From assembly GCA_030248215.1 (NCBI GenBank), contig JASANG010002238.1, forward strand, positions 40,115 to 104,114: a stretch of DNA of 64,000 nt, read 5' to 3'. Shown piece by piece: positions 23,391-54,162 of the stretch; within the stretch, counting starts at the first letter, position 1; every line of letters begins with the position of its first letter. The stretch comes from Enoplolaimus lenunculus (taxonomy: Eukaryota > Nematoda > Enoplea > Enoplida > Thoracostomopsidae). The position numbers were made by a program, and so were the translations under genes. Under the pieces are notes generated by a model. The model had not been told where the DNA came from. It saw only the letters and a list, made by a program, of their open reading frames with translations, and did not search any database.

Positions 23391-23507
23391 GAGTTTACTC
23401 CTTTTATCTCTTGTCTGGTTGTACTCAGTTTTGCTGTATGCAGTGTAGAGAAATATACGATTCAAAATTATAAATCTTTGTCCGTTTGAGCTACCGTGTG
23501 ATCATCT

Positions 23508-23815
23508 AACACCGGCGTTACGAAAAAAAGTGGCCCTCGGAATAATTGAACCCCCCAGGCAACTTATGTCTATAAAAATATGGCCCCCCGGATACTGTTT
23601 TCCGAGAAAAAGTGACTATAACTCCACCTTTTCCAGGGGGCACTTTTTTTGTGACATCGGCATAGTTTATATAACACTGGTGTTACAAAAAAGGTGGCCC
23701 CCGAAAAATTGCACCCCCAGGTAACTTCTGTCCGGAAAAATATGGCCCCTCGGACACTTTTTGCCGGGATAATGTGGCTATAAGGCCACTTTTTTCAGGG
23801 TGACAATGGCATAAC
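23508..23815. repeat. two-copy tandem repeat, period about 164 bp
   Basis: Two units begin ACACCGGCGTTACGA (about 23510) and ACACTGGTGTTACAA (about 23674). Both continue with GTGGCCC, a TATGGCCCC motif and a closing CCACTTTTTT-like stretch. Divergence is moderate. No coding capacity. Confidence 0.55.
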
Positions 23816-24646
23816 ATATTTTAAAGTGGAACATTTGTTTTGTCACACAAATGATGATACAAATAAAATTTTGATGCTGTGTGAAAGCTAGATTAGAATT
23901 ATAGATTTTGACCCAGATCTTATAAAATATCAATGAGCTATTTGGTTATATATTTTGTACTGTTTTCATTCATATAATCAGTTCAATGGTTTGGGCACCT
24001 GGGGTAAGTTGCAAATTCATAACTTTTTGCTGTATTTTTTGGCTAGTGCCAGCGCTGCAGTAAACTTTCTCCTCAACAGTTGTGTACTCAACCATTACAA
24101 AGTCGCTGGCACTTGTTTAGTCTCTCCACGTTAATTTGCGAAATGTCAAAAGTTCACCTTTAATATTACTGCTTATTATTTTCCAAAACCTAAGCCGAGA
24201 CATTTTATGTGATAATAAGGGCACACTTGAACCCGAGCCTAAACCTAAACCTAAACCAGAGGCTCTTTTATTAAATGACTTATTAATCGGTGAGGGCTTT
24301 TATTGCAGAGATTTCATTTTATGTATACTTTTGAAACAATGATTGCTAGGAATGAAACTGCTTAATTGCTAACTAGCGAAAGCACACAACCGGAAATTCT
24401 TGATTGATATTTATCCGAATATCGAAAAATCCAGGCCCATAGTATATACTGCTTAGCATGGTTTGACAGGAATTTCGGGACTCGGTTTCGTTTAGCAAAT
24501 TCCAGATCCTGGTTGCAAGCAGGTTCTGGTCGAACTCTGCTGCTGACGTTCGATACATATCATACAGTTAAAGGTTATTTCCTATATAGTACCTACATCT
24601 AAAGATATTCTGCTAAAATTATATGTTCTGCAACATTTTGTTTCAG

Positions 24647-31236
<6,590 letters not shown>

Positions 31237-31758
31237 TCTGCCTCCTGCATTTCATTATCTATTGCAGGTTGATATTAAGCGCATGTAAAATATAAGGGTC
31301 TGCTTAATAGTCTTAAGCTTAAACATAAGCGGAATCCTAAACCTAAGCGTAATCTTAAGCTACCCAGCCTCTAAGTCCCGCAGCTCCCCTGTGTATCATT
31401 GGGCAGAGCCCCTATACTTGACACGGGCCATTGATTGAAGCTTTCCTATTGTCAGCCGTGCCAGAGGTTACTCAGACTCCTTCGGAAAACTATTCCTCGA
31501 GTTTTTTTATTCGAAATATGATGGTTTTGTGCTAATTATATTGAGATGTTCACTGGACCCAAGTATTTTCTACGCGGACACTAATTGAAATTTAATTCGC
31601 GAGCAGACGCAAGTATTTGAATTCAAACTGCGCAAAAAAAACTTTAGTTTTAAATTCAATGAAATATTTCAATTTGATTTTGTGTTCTCGACGCTGAGCG
31701 AAATGATTGGGGGGCTCTAACCAGGGCCATTTACCTACTGAATTGAAATGTACATTTT

Positions 31759-31764
31759 AATAAA
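31759..31764 (+). terminator. candidate poly(A) signal of alpha-tubulin
   Basis: AATAAA occurs about 520 bases past the tubulin stop. It is the first canonical hexamer I noticed on that strand. A shorter 3' UTR with a variant signal is possible. Confidence 0.3.
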
Positions 31765-31869
31765 TCATACACAGTTTTCTTTTCGTAAATGTTTTCTATT
31801 GTTCAAACTCTGCGTGTGTGAATTTTGGTTGGCGTTTTACGTTAAATATATGCATTTGCCAACTGTCCC

Positions 31870-32039
31870 ATGTTACTTTTAGGAATGTCCTGGTTTTTAG
31901 GCGATCTGTCAAAAAGTAGGCTAAGAATACATTTTCTGCTTAAGCTTAGGCTTAGTAATACATTTGTTTCAACGCGTAGGCTTGTACTTATGGTTACGAA
32001 TATGGTTAATCTATGCGGTTACGGCCCTAAAAGTAACAT
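31870..32039. mobile_element. TIR element carrying TTAGGC runs
   Basis: Begins ATGTTACTTTTAGG and ends CCCTAAAAGTAACAT, an almost perfect inverse. The interior has TTAGGC, TTAAGC and GTAGGC units. It is the best-bounded member of the family. A fragment with the same left end starts near 33864. Confidence 0.65.
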
Positions 32040-32754
32040 AGGTCTGCGAACCTAGATTTTCATTGCTATTGCTACTTTCCAATTATATTGCATTGTCTTT
32101 GTTTTTAAAATGGTTACATATATTTTTGAGGGTATGTAAAATTATCAGTTTGAGCATCGGGAAAGAAGTGATATTTTTTGGTTACGTTAGATGTGAAATA
32201 TTGTTGATTTCTGAATAAAAGATGGACCAGATAGAAAACAGTACCTGTATAAAACGGTATATATTAATCATTGGTGTCCATGTTGGTGAAACGAAGTGCA
32301 ACTAGAATCAAGTTCAGGTTTTGGTCAATGCATGCACGTTCGAAATCAACAATGCTACTCCCAAAATTATGACTTACTCAGAACTGGTGCGCTTAAAACA
32401 CTTTTTAGTGCTGTCAACACATTAATAACAATGTATTGTTTTTCAATAAAAACTAAATATTAACCATTAGATCGAATACTTAATATACTTTGTTCAACAG
32501 ATGTTACTTTGAGGGACGTGCCGTTACTCCACGACACTGTGACAGGGTAAGTTTCACAAACCTAAACCTAAGCTGCCTAACCACCGGAAGCAAAAATTGC
32601 TAGAGGCGGAGTATGCAATCTGGTTTTGACCTCCAGTTGCACCTTGTTTCCTCAGAGAATGCTTGTATAGAACTATCCACAGAGCAATATAGGTATATTC
32701 TATTAGTCTTTATGCTCAAGCATGCTGTTTAACTGTAATATATATACGCAGCGG

Positions 32755-33560
32755 GTTGTTTTTTCGGAAAACATTAACCGGAAAAAATAATTTTTTTCGT
32801 TTTTTCCGGAAAAAAATGGAAAAAATGGAAAAAATTCATTCTTTGTTTCAGTGGTCGGTTATACCACACTTAGCCAGCGTTTGCCCAAAAATGGTTGCAT
32901 TTTGAAACATTTTGCATGTTTGAGCTTCCGATGACATCCCCTGATCATTCTATGCCCAAATCTGAATTTTTGAAAAATTATATATTAAGGCCATTAGTAC
33001 AGCTGCTTGGGACCCAAATTTTTTTTCGAAGACAAATTATATATCATTTGATGCAGTTTGCAGAGCTGAGACGAGTGGTGTTCAACTTTCCGCAATCAAA
33101 ATTCGGCTTAACGAGTACGCCAAATTTAGTTATTTGACAATTATTCGTTAGCCGCACGACTAATTGAGAAACATGCTCCGCAACCTTTCTCAAATGGTGT
33201 ATACGTAATGTGACTAATTTTTTAGCAAAAAATTTTGAGTCCAATGAAGGAATTTGGACTACAATGAATCCCGTGGCAAAACTCTAACTGTAATTCCATT
33301 TATGTATTCATATGACGCAAGTTTCGCTCTTTTCGAGCATATAATATGTCCTGGTGGACATACACATGGTCACTGTTAATGTGTTACATGTGAATTAGTT
33401 ACATGTCATCTAAAAACGTTATTTTATATCATACTTAGTTGCAAAATACATTTAAGAATAATTTAATATTTTTCCATTTTTCCATTTTTCCCACACCCCT
33501 CGGAAAAAATGGAAAAAATTGAAAAAAGCATTCTTTCCGGTAATTTTTTCCGGCCAATCA
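32755..33560. repeat. element with GGAAAAAATGG-rich ends
   Basis: The left part (32755-32850) is rich in CCGGAAAAAATGGAAAAA-type sequence ending with CATTCTTT. The right part (33465-33560) carries TTTTTCCATTTTTCC and then GGAAAAAATGG and CATTCTTTCCGG. A unit related to the 18400-19020 family lies inside, in reverse orientation. This may be one element with another inserted. Confidence 0.35.
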
Positions 33561-34250
33561 CACTGAAACGCAGAATGTGGGTCAATTATGATTTTCCACC
33601 TATACGGTGTCAAATAAAGTTTTCCAAAAATTTTGAAAAAATTCTGTGCGCACGACGTTCCAGATTTCGTTCGTAACTTTACCCCCATTAAGATGAAAAC
33701 TTATTACAAGCGAAAACTGTTGTCAACGCCCAAGGGTAGTGACAAAAGCAAGTGAACAACTGTAAGTTTATGCATTTTTTATTTTCACTAATAGAATTTT
33801 CCCCACGTGGGGCGCATCCAATGGGTCAACGCGTCACTTCCGTCTCTGGGTTTATAAATACTCAAGCCAAATGTTACTTTCTAGGGGCGTCCCGTTTTTC
33901 CGCGGGTCAGCATAACACAGGACTGTAATAGGGACAAATTCATATACTCCCGTCGACAGCATTACGGGCAGATGTAAAAATGGGACGGGTCTGTTTCGGA
34001 CAAATGGGAAAACGGGACAGCTGCAAATTTTTGGCGGGACAATAGGACAATGGGACACAAATCAAATTCTTTTCAGATTGTACAAAATTTGTTAGATCGG
34101 GAGAGGCAAACGAGATTTTCGTATCACAGTGTTTGGCTCGAGTCTATTTAGGAGCCGGGAACCAAAAAGGCTATTTTAATGTTTGAAATAAAAGACATTT
34201 ATGTCTTAAAAATTTAATAAAGTAGGAGTTTTTAAATTTTATGACAAGTT

Positions 34251-34521
34251 TTAACCCCTTCTCACATTGAGTTGCCAATAGGCAACTCAGCGCAGTGCAT
34301 ATACGTTAAGTAATATATATCGCACCGTGTTTAACAATTGCAACACGTATACATAGTACTAAATCACCACAAGACGTGAGAGCCCCCTCGGGCTCGAGCG
34401 TCAAGCTCCTATAGCTGCATGGTGATGGTATACGCCTCCCACTCCAGTCACTGGAGTTCGAATCCTAGCATAAAAGTAGGTCTCAGGGGAAATAGAAAAT
34501 ATTCATGTGAGAAAGGGTTAA
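34251..34521 (+). mobile_element. TIR element with tRNA-like core, copy 1
   Basis: Starts TTAACCCCTTCTCACAT and ends ATGTGAGAAAGGGTTAA, inverted ends of 17 bp with one mismatch. Just inside the left end is a perfect palindrome type, GAGTTGCC/GGCAACTC. The core has a box-B-like GAGTTCGAATCC and a TAGCTG-starting box-A-like stretch, with CTCCCAC resembling a Gly(CCC) anticodon loop. Here box A is slightly changed (TAGCTGCATGG). Confidence 0.7.
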
Positions 34522-34547
34522 GCGAAAAATTTTCAGTTTACTATCCA

Positions 34548-34817
34548 TAACCCCTTCTCACATTGAGTTGCCAATAGGCAACTCAGCGCAGTGTATACAC
34601 GTTAAGTAATATATGTCGCACCGTGTTTAACAATTGCAACACGTATACATAGTACTAAATCACCACAAGACGTGAGAGCCCCCTCGGGCTCGAGCGTCAA
34701 GCTCCTATAGCTGAGTGGTGATGGTATACGCCTCCCACTCCAGTCACTGGAGTTCGAATCCTAGCATAAAAGTAGGTCTCAGGGGAAATAGAAAATATTC
34801 ATGTGAGAAAGGGTTAA
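34548..34817 (+). mobile_element. TIR element with tRNA-like core, copy 2
   Basis: Same element and orientation as the copy 27 bp upstream, separated by a spacer with AAAAATTTTCAGTTTACTAT. It has box A TAGCTGAGTGGTGATGG and box B GAGTTCGAATCC. Confidence 0.7.
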
Positions 34818-34890
34818 TTTTTGTGTATCTCCTTGCATTGGACTCGATGTTGGCTTGGTTGCAGAGACAAGACTTTAAAAAGTCGAACTC

Positions 34891-35065
34891 CCACCACTCA
34901 GCTATAGGAGCTTGACGCTCGAGCCCGAGGGGGCTCTCACGTCTTGTGGTGATTTAGTACTATGTATACGTGTTGCTATGGTTAAACACGGTGCGATATA
35001 TACTATTTAACGTATATTCACTGCGCTTAGTTGCCTACAGGCAACTCAATGTGAGAAGGTGTTAT
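34891..35065 (-). mobile_element. TIR element with tRNA-like core, copy 3 (partial)
   Basis: Inverted orientation. It lacks the box-B end and begins at CCACCACTCAGCTATAGG. The remaining part runs to the GAGAAGGTGTTAT end. Confidence 0.65.
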
Positions 35066-35091
35066 AGATAGTAAACTGAAAATTTTTCGCT

Positions 35092-35361
35092 TAACCCTTT
35101 CTCACATGAATATTTTCTATTTCCCCTGAGACCTACTTTTATGCTAGGATTCGAACTCCGGTGACTGGAGTGCGAGGCGTATACCAACACCACTCAGCTA
35201 TAGGAGCTTGACGCTCGAGCCCGAGGGGGCTCTCACGTCTTGTGGTGATTTAGTAGTATGTATACGTGTTGCAATTGTTAAACACGGTGCGATATACATT
35301 ATTTAACGTATATATACTGCGCTTAGTTGCCTATAGGCAACTCAATGTGAGAAGGGGTTAA
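35092..35361 (-). mobile_element. TIR element with tRNA-like core, copy 4
   Basis: A full inverted copy, separated from copy 3 by the reverse complement of the same spacer. Copies 1-2 and 3-4 thus form arms of a large inverted block around a loop of about 73 bp. Confidence 0.7.
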
Positions 35362-36235
35362 AAGTAGATTATGCTTTATAAGTAAACACATAAGCATTAC
35401 CTTACGGTCTGAAAACAGCGGTACCTAATAATGTTTTTTATTGACAGGTAAGTTTTAGTGCACATTTTTTCCGATGACTCGATCACAACACGAGTGTCAA
35501 GACAGACGAACGGCGACAAAACCTCCTGTTATGAAGTCTTGTGTTATGTTGCTATACTTGAACCAATATAGATTATCTGCAATTTTATAATAGCAGTTGC
35601 ACGTAATTATAAGTTAGCAGTAACGACGTGCTATGAATTTCAAGCGGAAAATAGAATATGATATGAACTTGAACAAATAAATAGAAATAATTTTTTGTGC
35701 GATATTCATTTTTTTGTGAATTTCCTATTGTTATTATTAGTATATTACTTAGCTATCATGCTCATTCTCGGCAAAGTCAAAGTTTAAGTCAAAGTTAAAA
35801 GTTTGTTTGCCAATAGACGCACATATTGTACGATAAAAGACACTAAATAAATTGGAAAGGAGGAACAAACCTCTTTTACATCCAACCGAAAGCTACCAAG
35901 ATAAAATTTAGACGCAGCGGTTATATCGCAAAACAATTTTAAGCGTATCGTGTGGAAGTTTTGAAAAAAAGCTGAAGAACCGCACAAATATCCGAAACAC
36001 TGTCGATATCTGTCGGAAGACTTCCACCAAACAATAACACGATAGAAAGAGGTGCTCCAATCTGGTAAACTATTAAATTCAGGCCAAGTTAAACTGAGGT
36101 CATTTTTTAATCCAACTGGTAGTATAAGATCAACCTTGGGGGTATACGCGATGTAGCTTGTGTATCCGCAGAGTGGGTAATGTTAAGACACATACATTCT
36201 TGGGCACATATAGCATCAGAGGAAATTATGATATC

Positions 36236-36308
36236 GGCCGCGTGGTGTAATGGGTAGCGCGCTTGACTCGCGAGCGAGAGGTCCGAGGTTCAATTCCCGG
36301 CGTGGTCA
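36236..36308 (+). tRNA. tRNA-like sequence, likely tRNA-derived SINE head or pseudo-tRNA
   Basis: The 5' GGCCGCG can pair with the 3' CGTGGTC as a 7-bp acceptor stem using G-U pairs. The D arm GTGT/GCGC pairs around AATGGGTA. The loop CTCGCGA would give anticodon CGC (Ala), but the stem has a mismatch at its base. The T arm has GGTTCAATTCC but only three of five pairs form. It lies at the 3' edge of a minus-strand LINE. No T run follows. The weak T stem argues against a working tRNA gene. Confidence 0.4.
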
Positions 36309-38212
36309 TATCTTTCGGAGAAAGGGGTCGTCCCGACCATGCAGTTCTGACAAACTTCTTGAAAATTAGTTTGTTTAACAACGCTAAATCCGTTTTAAGC
36401 CTACGATACGCTGTGGAATTGAGTTTAAAGTCCTCCAATTTTTTATTATATGGTTTATTTCCTAAATCCAAAGTAAAACTATGTCTACGAGTTAAATAAC
36501 GCTGCACTCTTTCAATTTTATCGATATCACCCAATAACGAAGGATTCCATACAGTTTAACAGTATTCCAGAATAAGAATAACAAATGCCTTATATGCGGA
36601 TACATAAAAGAACGATCGAAAATAGCACAAAAATCGGTTACTTTACCAACACTAGCAAGTACATCATTGCTGATACCATAACAAAAGTCATGATGTCGAT
36701 TTGCCGTTCCGAAATGTACGACGTTGAACTTGTTTACTACCATTTTCAGTTGTCGTACTTTAGAATATTCATCAATAACGTTTAGCACACCTTGCAATAT
36801 ACAACGAGATTCCAGATGTTTAGGTACATAAACTTTTAAATCATCCGCATAAATTTCATCATGAATATCACGTAATGCATCAACAATATCATTTATATAA
36901 ATTACAAATAAGAAAGGACCTAAAACGGAACCTTGCGTACCCCTTATATGACAGGTTTACGTGAGGAAAAGCAATTTTCAATTTTAACCCTATGGGTACG
37001 TTTATGTAAAAGCGAACCTATCTAATGCAAAACCTTATTGCCAAAACGGTACGATGAGAGTTTTATTATAAGTTTCCTATGATTTACAGTGTCAAATGCT
37101 TTTACAAAGTAGATGTATAACATCAGCGCCTATATAATCAGCTATCCAAGGAAAATGCCAGATTATGTACAGTATGAATTAACTGAGTGAAAGTTGAGCG
37201 CTTGGGCAAGATCCCATATTGGCTTGAAATAAACAGATTGTTTTGAATCATGAATTTCTGCATGCTATCTATGACTCTGCTTTCCATTACCTTACTGCGT
37301 GCAGTAGTCAGTTATAGGACGATAATTGTGAACTAGGTTAGCTGACTCGTTCTTATAGATAGTAATTACGGCAGCTGTCACCCAATCGGCTGGCAAAATG
37401 GACGTATCAAATAGCTGAAAAATTGCGGCAAGATTACAAGCTAACTCGGTGGAAAAATGCTTCAGCATAAAACAATTGATATCATCCAGGGAATTGCTGG
37501 ATTTAGGATTAATTTTCACAAATAGGTCTCAACTATTTCTGGCGAAACCTCCACGCGATCGAAATAGTTGTTAGTCCTTAGGAATACACATGTGAAAACA
37601 GAACAAAAGTACTCATTAAACAAAGAACATTAAAAGTTATTTTTAAAGACAACTTTATCACCATCATGTATAGGCGCAAATTCACACATACTCTTTAACC
37701 TGGCATGTATAACCTTATAAAAAGAACCAGGTTTCTTTCTTTTTAAAACATTACATTCAGACTGATGATTATAATGTTTTATAACTTTAGCACATTTAGC
37801 AGCTTATTTCTTATACAGCAAGATTGGTCCACCGCGGCTAGTACGCAATAGCACTTTTTTAAGGTGCAGTTTTTTCGAGTATGTATCGGATAAGTTTTAA
37901 CGCTATTTCCCTGAATGTGGTAACTGGAATATATCTGGATGTTAAATCATTTATGTACTGTTTAAAGTAATTCCATATAATTCTTAGCGCATGTCTACTA
38001 TTTAGTAAACACATGACATTCAACGACAACAATTTTCTGGAAATAGAAAACCGGCCAGCTTTACGGTACATAACTGGGCTATGGGACACAGTGTGCAGTT
38101 GCTGACACTGGCTTAACTCAAATTTTGCTGTAAACCAGGGTTTTTTCATCTCAAAATTAGGGGCCAATTGGCCCTTAAACGCAAATTTATAGGGGCCAAT
38201 GTGAATTTTTAG

Positions 38213-38250
38213 ATACATATATATGTATATATATGTATATATATATGTGG
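38213..38250. repeat. TA/TATATG microsatellite
   Basis: Alternating ACATATATATG and TATATATG units over about 38 bases inside the LINE region. Confidence 0.8.
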
Positions 38251-38515
38251 TGTATTGAAGTGAAATAAGCAAGTACTAAATCAGGTAGCGCCGTAGGCGA
38301 AGTTATCAAATTTGTATTTTCCTGGGAATAAAATTGCAACCTATTTCTGAAAAACAGCTTGTGAAAAAATTTTAGGGGTCAATTGGCCCACAACCCCAAA
38401 TTTCTAGGGGCCAATCGCCAATTTGGGCCATGGCCCCTAAATTGGCGAAAAAATTGTGCTGTAAACAAAGAAAATTTGCTGAAAATTTCGTTTACACAAT
38501 TATAAATATCACAGT

Positions 38516-38902
38516 CAGGGTGCAACCGGAATTCCGGTTCCGGCATTTTTTCACCTTCCGGTTCCGGTTCCGGTAAATTTTTACCGGATTTAAAAATTCC
38601 GGTGTTAAAATTTGGCCGTTTTCTTAACTTTGATAATTTTTAAGAATCTCTTTTGAAAGCCACTTGTACTCCGAACATAAGCCATTGATGGTGGATTTCA
38701 CTTTAGTCGACGACGAAAATCTAAAATACAACAAATAAAATAAATACCTATGTTCGACTAAGGTTACGTATTTCACAAATAATAGAGCAAAAAATAATTA
38801 AAATGAAATTTTTGGTGAAATGCATTTTTCACTTTCCGGTTCCGGTAAAATTTTCAAATTCCGGTTCCGGTTCCGGTAAATTGTAATTCCGGTTGCACCC
38901 TG
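38516..38902. mobile_element. non-autonomous hAT-like element with 8-bp target duplication
   Basis: It starts CAGGGTGCAACCGGAATT and ends AATTCCGGTTGCACCCTG: 18-bp perfect inverted ends. The 8-mer ATCACAGT stands directly outside both ends (38508-38515 and 38903-38910). CAG-start ends plus an 8-bp duplication are the hAT signature. Further CCGGTTCCGG runs lie inside each end. It interrupts the LINE, so it is younger. No coding capacity in 387 bp. Confidence 0.85.
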
Positions 38903-39644
38903 ATCACAGTATATGAGGTATAAATTTCCCAGTCGAAGTCTGGCAAATTGAAGTCCCCAGTAAGAATAACTGTCGTATTAATAGGACAAAATTTATTCAA
39001 GCAGTATTTCAAAACTAACATTTCATGTAAATTACTTAATGGAGGTCGGTAATAAACAAACAATTGAATAGTTTCCGGACGAAAAACGTCCACGCACATA
39101 AATTCGAATTGTCCATATTGCTCATGAATATCAACAAGAACCGATTTTTTTAGAGTAGTTTTGAGCTTTTTTGAGTCTCGATGGTTTGGAACCGGGACTA
39201 GAAGTCAAGGATTCCGCAAAATTTTTCTGTGAAATTATGAAATTTCATAGTTACGCAGTAATTACAAGCAGATATTCTGAAAAAACAAAAATGTGAAAAA
39301 TACAAAGACCAGTAAAACACAAAACAACTACGAAAAAAGCATTAGAAATAGTGTATTTTGAAAATTTTAATTTTTTTCGATCATGACCAAAAAATTGACC
39401 GAGACCGAGACTTTTCTTGGCCGGTTCACAGCTTCACAGCTAGATATTATAATGTATATATCACGGTGCAGACGGAATTTCGATTCCGATTGGAGTTTCG
39501 ATTTAAATCCAGTTCCCATTCCGATTGCATGTATAATCGGAATCGGAATTGTAATTTTTCATTGTTTTGTATTTGTGTCATTTGCATTTATGTGGGAGAT
39601 TGGCCTGTATTTGTGTTATGTTTCATAACAAATGGTCCTAATCT

Positions 39645-39940
39645 TTTATATAGGGTGAGAAATTATGTCATAAGCATGAATATAACATGCGCTCTAAAAT
39701 GGATATTTACGTACGTACGTACTTCAGGGATCGATCGGATATCTCGTTTTGGTTTAATATCCGTTAAATCCCGAGTTTTGCATCTGGTTCCGTTTATATA
39801 GGGTGAGAAATTATGTCATAAGCATGAATATAACATGCGCTCTAAAATGGATATTTACGTACGTACGTACTTCAGGGATCGATCGGATATCTCGTTTTGG
39901 TTTAATATCCGTTAAATTCCGAGTTTTGCATCTGGTTCCG
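39645..39940. repeat. 148-bp tandem duplication
   Basis: Two almost identical units; the shared motif GGGTGAGAAATTATGTCATA starts at 39653 and 39801. Each unit also carries the palindromic ACGTACGTACGTAC stretch and GATCGATCGGATATC. The unit lies in a larger CGGAATTCCGATTCC-type repeat region (about 39460-40190). Confidence 0.8.
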
Positions 39941-40506
39941 GTGTCCGGTATAACAGCCGGATACCGAATATTTGCAGTTGTGGCCCAGAATATCATAAAA
40001 CTGCTTTTTATATCTAGAAATAGTTTTTTTGCACGACATATTTTTGCACGGCCAAATACTACCCCAACAAAACGAATAAACGCTATATCCGGGTAACGTC
40101 CGGTTCCAGTGAAAAATTATATTGTCCGATTGCGATGCCTGTATCGGGTAAATTTGATATCCAATCGACACCTGAATTATACTGATCTGACGCATGCATA
40201 CTAATTGCTTAAGTTATATCGGTATGTGAAAAGTATATGTATGTGCTCTGAAAATTTCGAGTTTTAATTCAGATTCCGTTCCGCTGTACACCGTACGATA
40301 CTGTCTGAGTAAACTTATACATAACCGAGAACTGTATGCCTTTTAATTAAGCAACTAAAATCCCGGCGCTTAGCCCACTTATCTGGTTGCTTATTCTATT
40401 GCTGATATCTTTTACTATGTTTATGTTGAGTATTGTGTTAACATAATTAATATAATGATTTAGTTAAGCTGCTGCCAAATTGCAGTTTGTTTAGTTAGTA
40501 TACGTT

Positions 40507-53823
<13,317 letters not shown>

Positions 53824-54162
53824 TGTTAATTTAGACATTGAATTTAAATAATTGTTTCCTGTTTAACGTTATTGCTTAGTGAACTCTCCTGTACACTGTT
53901 TCCTCCATATTGAAGGTGATGGCCTAAACGCATTCGAGTCTTACACTTGTTCAAGAATATGCATAATGGGAGAAGTGTGCAAAGAGTTCTTTAGTGCATA
54001 ACGGCGATCACATGATTTTTCTATGCTTTACTCTAATTGGTTTAGTCAATGATTATAACACTCAACCGATAGTGTTAGATGTGGTCTAAAATGAGTAAAA
54101 AGACAAAGCATATCGTTTCAACGTATTTATTTTTATGGAATGACACGTTTTTGTTGTTTTAG

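Larger units (their letters stand above)
14967..24646. other. long intergenic stretch, repeats and low complexity
   Basis: No gene was supported over 9.7 kb. It holds a TTAGGC element (17253-17397), a diverged tandem family (18400-19020), a 300-bp element (19490-19795), a 1-kb dispersed repeat (21100-22126), a MITE (22127-22398), an A/C-only block (22440-23390) and a tandem pair (23508-23815). The missing ATG exon of the downstream tubulin gene probably lies here: ATG followed by a strong GTAAGG donor at 19956-19958 is the best candidate I see, but it is not proven. Confidence 0.55.
36310..39110 (-). mobile_element. degraded LINE (non-LTR retrotransposon), Jockey/CR1-like
   Basis: On the minus strand the order is endonuclease then reverse transcriptase. 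The endonuclease fragment (about 39099-38911) has VYYRPP and ILTGDFNLPDFDW. The RT runs in broken frames from about 37519 to 36500: KSSNSLDDIN, ILPADWVTA, HNYRPI, then QGSVLGPFLFVIYINDI and the catalytic box YADD at 36851-36840. The terminal part has IERVQRYLTRR, as in Jockey/CR1-type LINEs. Several frame breaks and missing segments show it is dead. A hAT-like element sits in the endonuclease region (38516-38902), and a TATATG microsatellite occurs at 38213-38250. Confidence 0.75.
31237..40506. other. intergenic, nested mobile elements
   Basis: Between tubulin and S1P no host gene was supported. It contains a TTAGGC element, a GGAAAAAATGG-rich element (32755-33560), the inverted tRNA-like block (34251-35361), a tRNA-like sequence, a degraded LINE with a nested hAT-like insertion, and a 148-bp tandem duplication. 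The rest is AT-rich without recognisable features. Confidence 0.6.

Noticed and set aside
24223-24256. CCTAAA repeats read as a telomere fragment
   Set aside because: Only about three units and a different repeat (TTTAGG) from the TTAGGC seen elsewhere.
36226-36534. 102-codon minus-strand frame as a gene
   Set aside because: Its first half is the LINE RT end and its last part is the antisense of a tRNA-like sequence.
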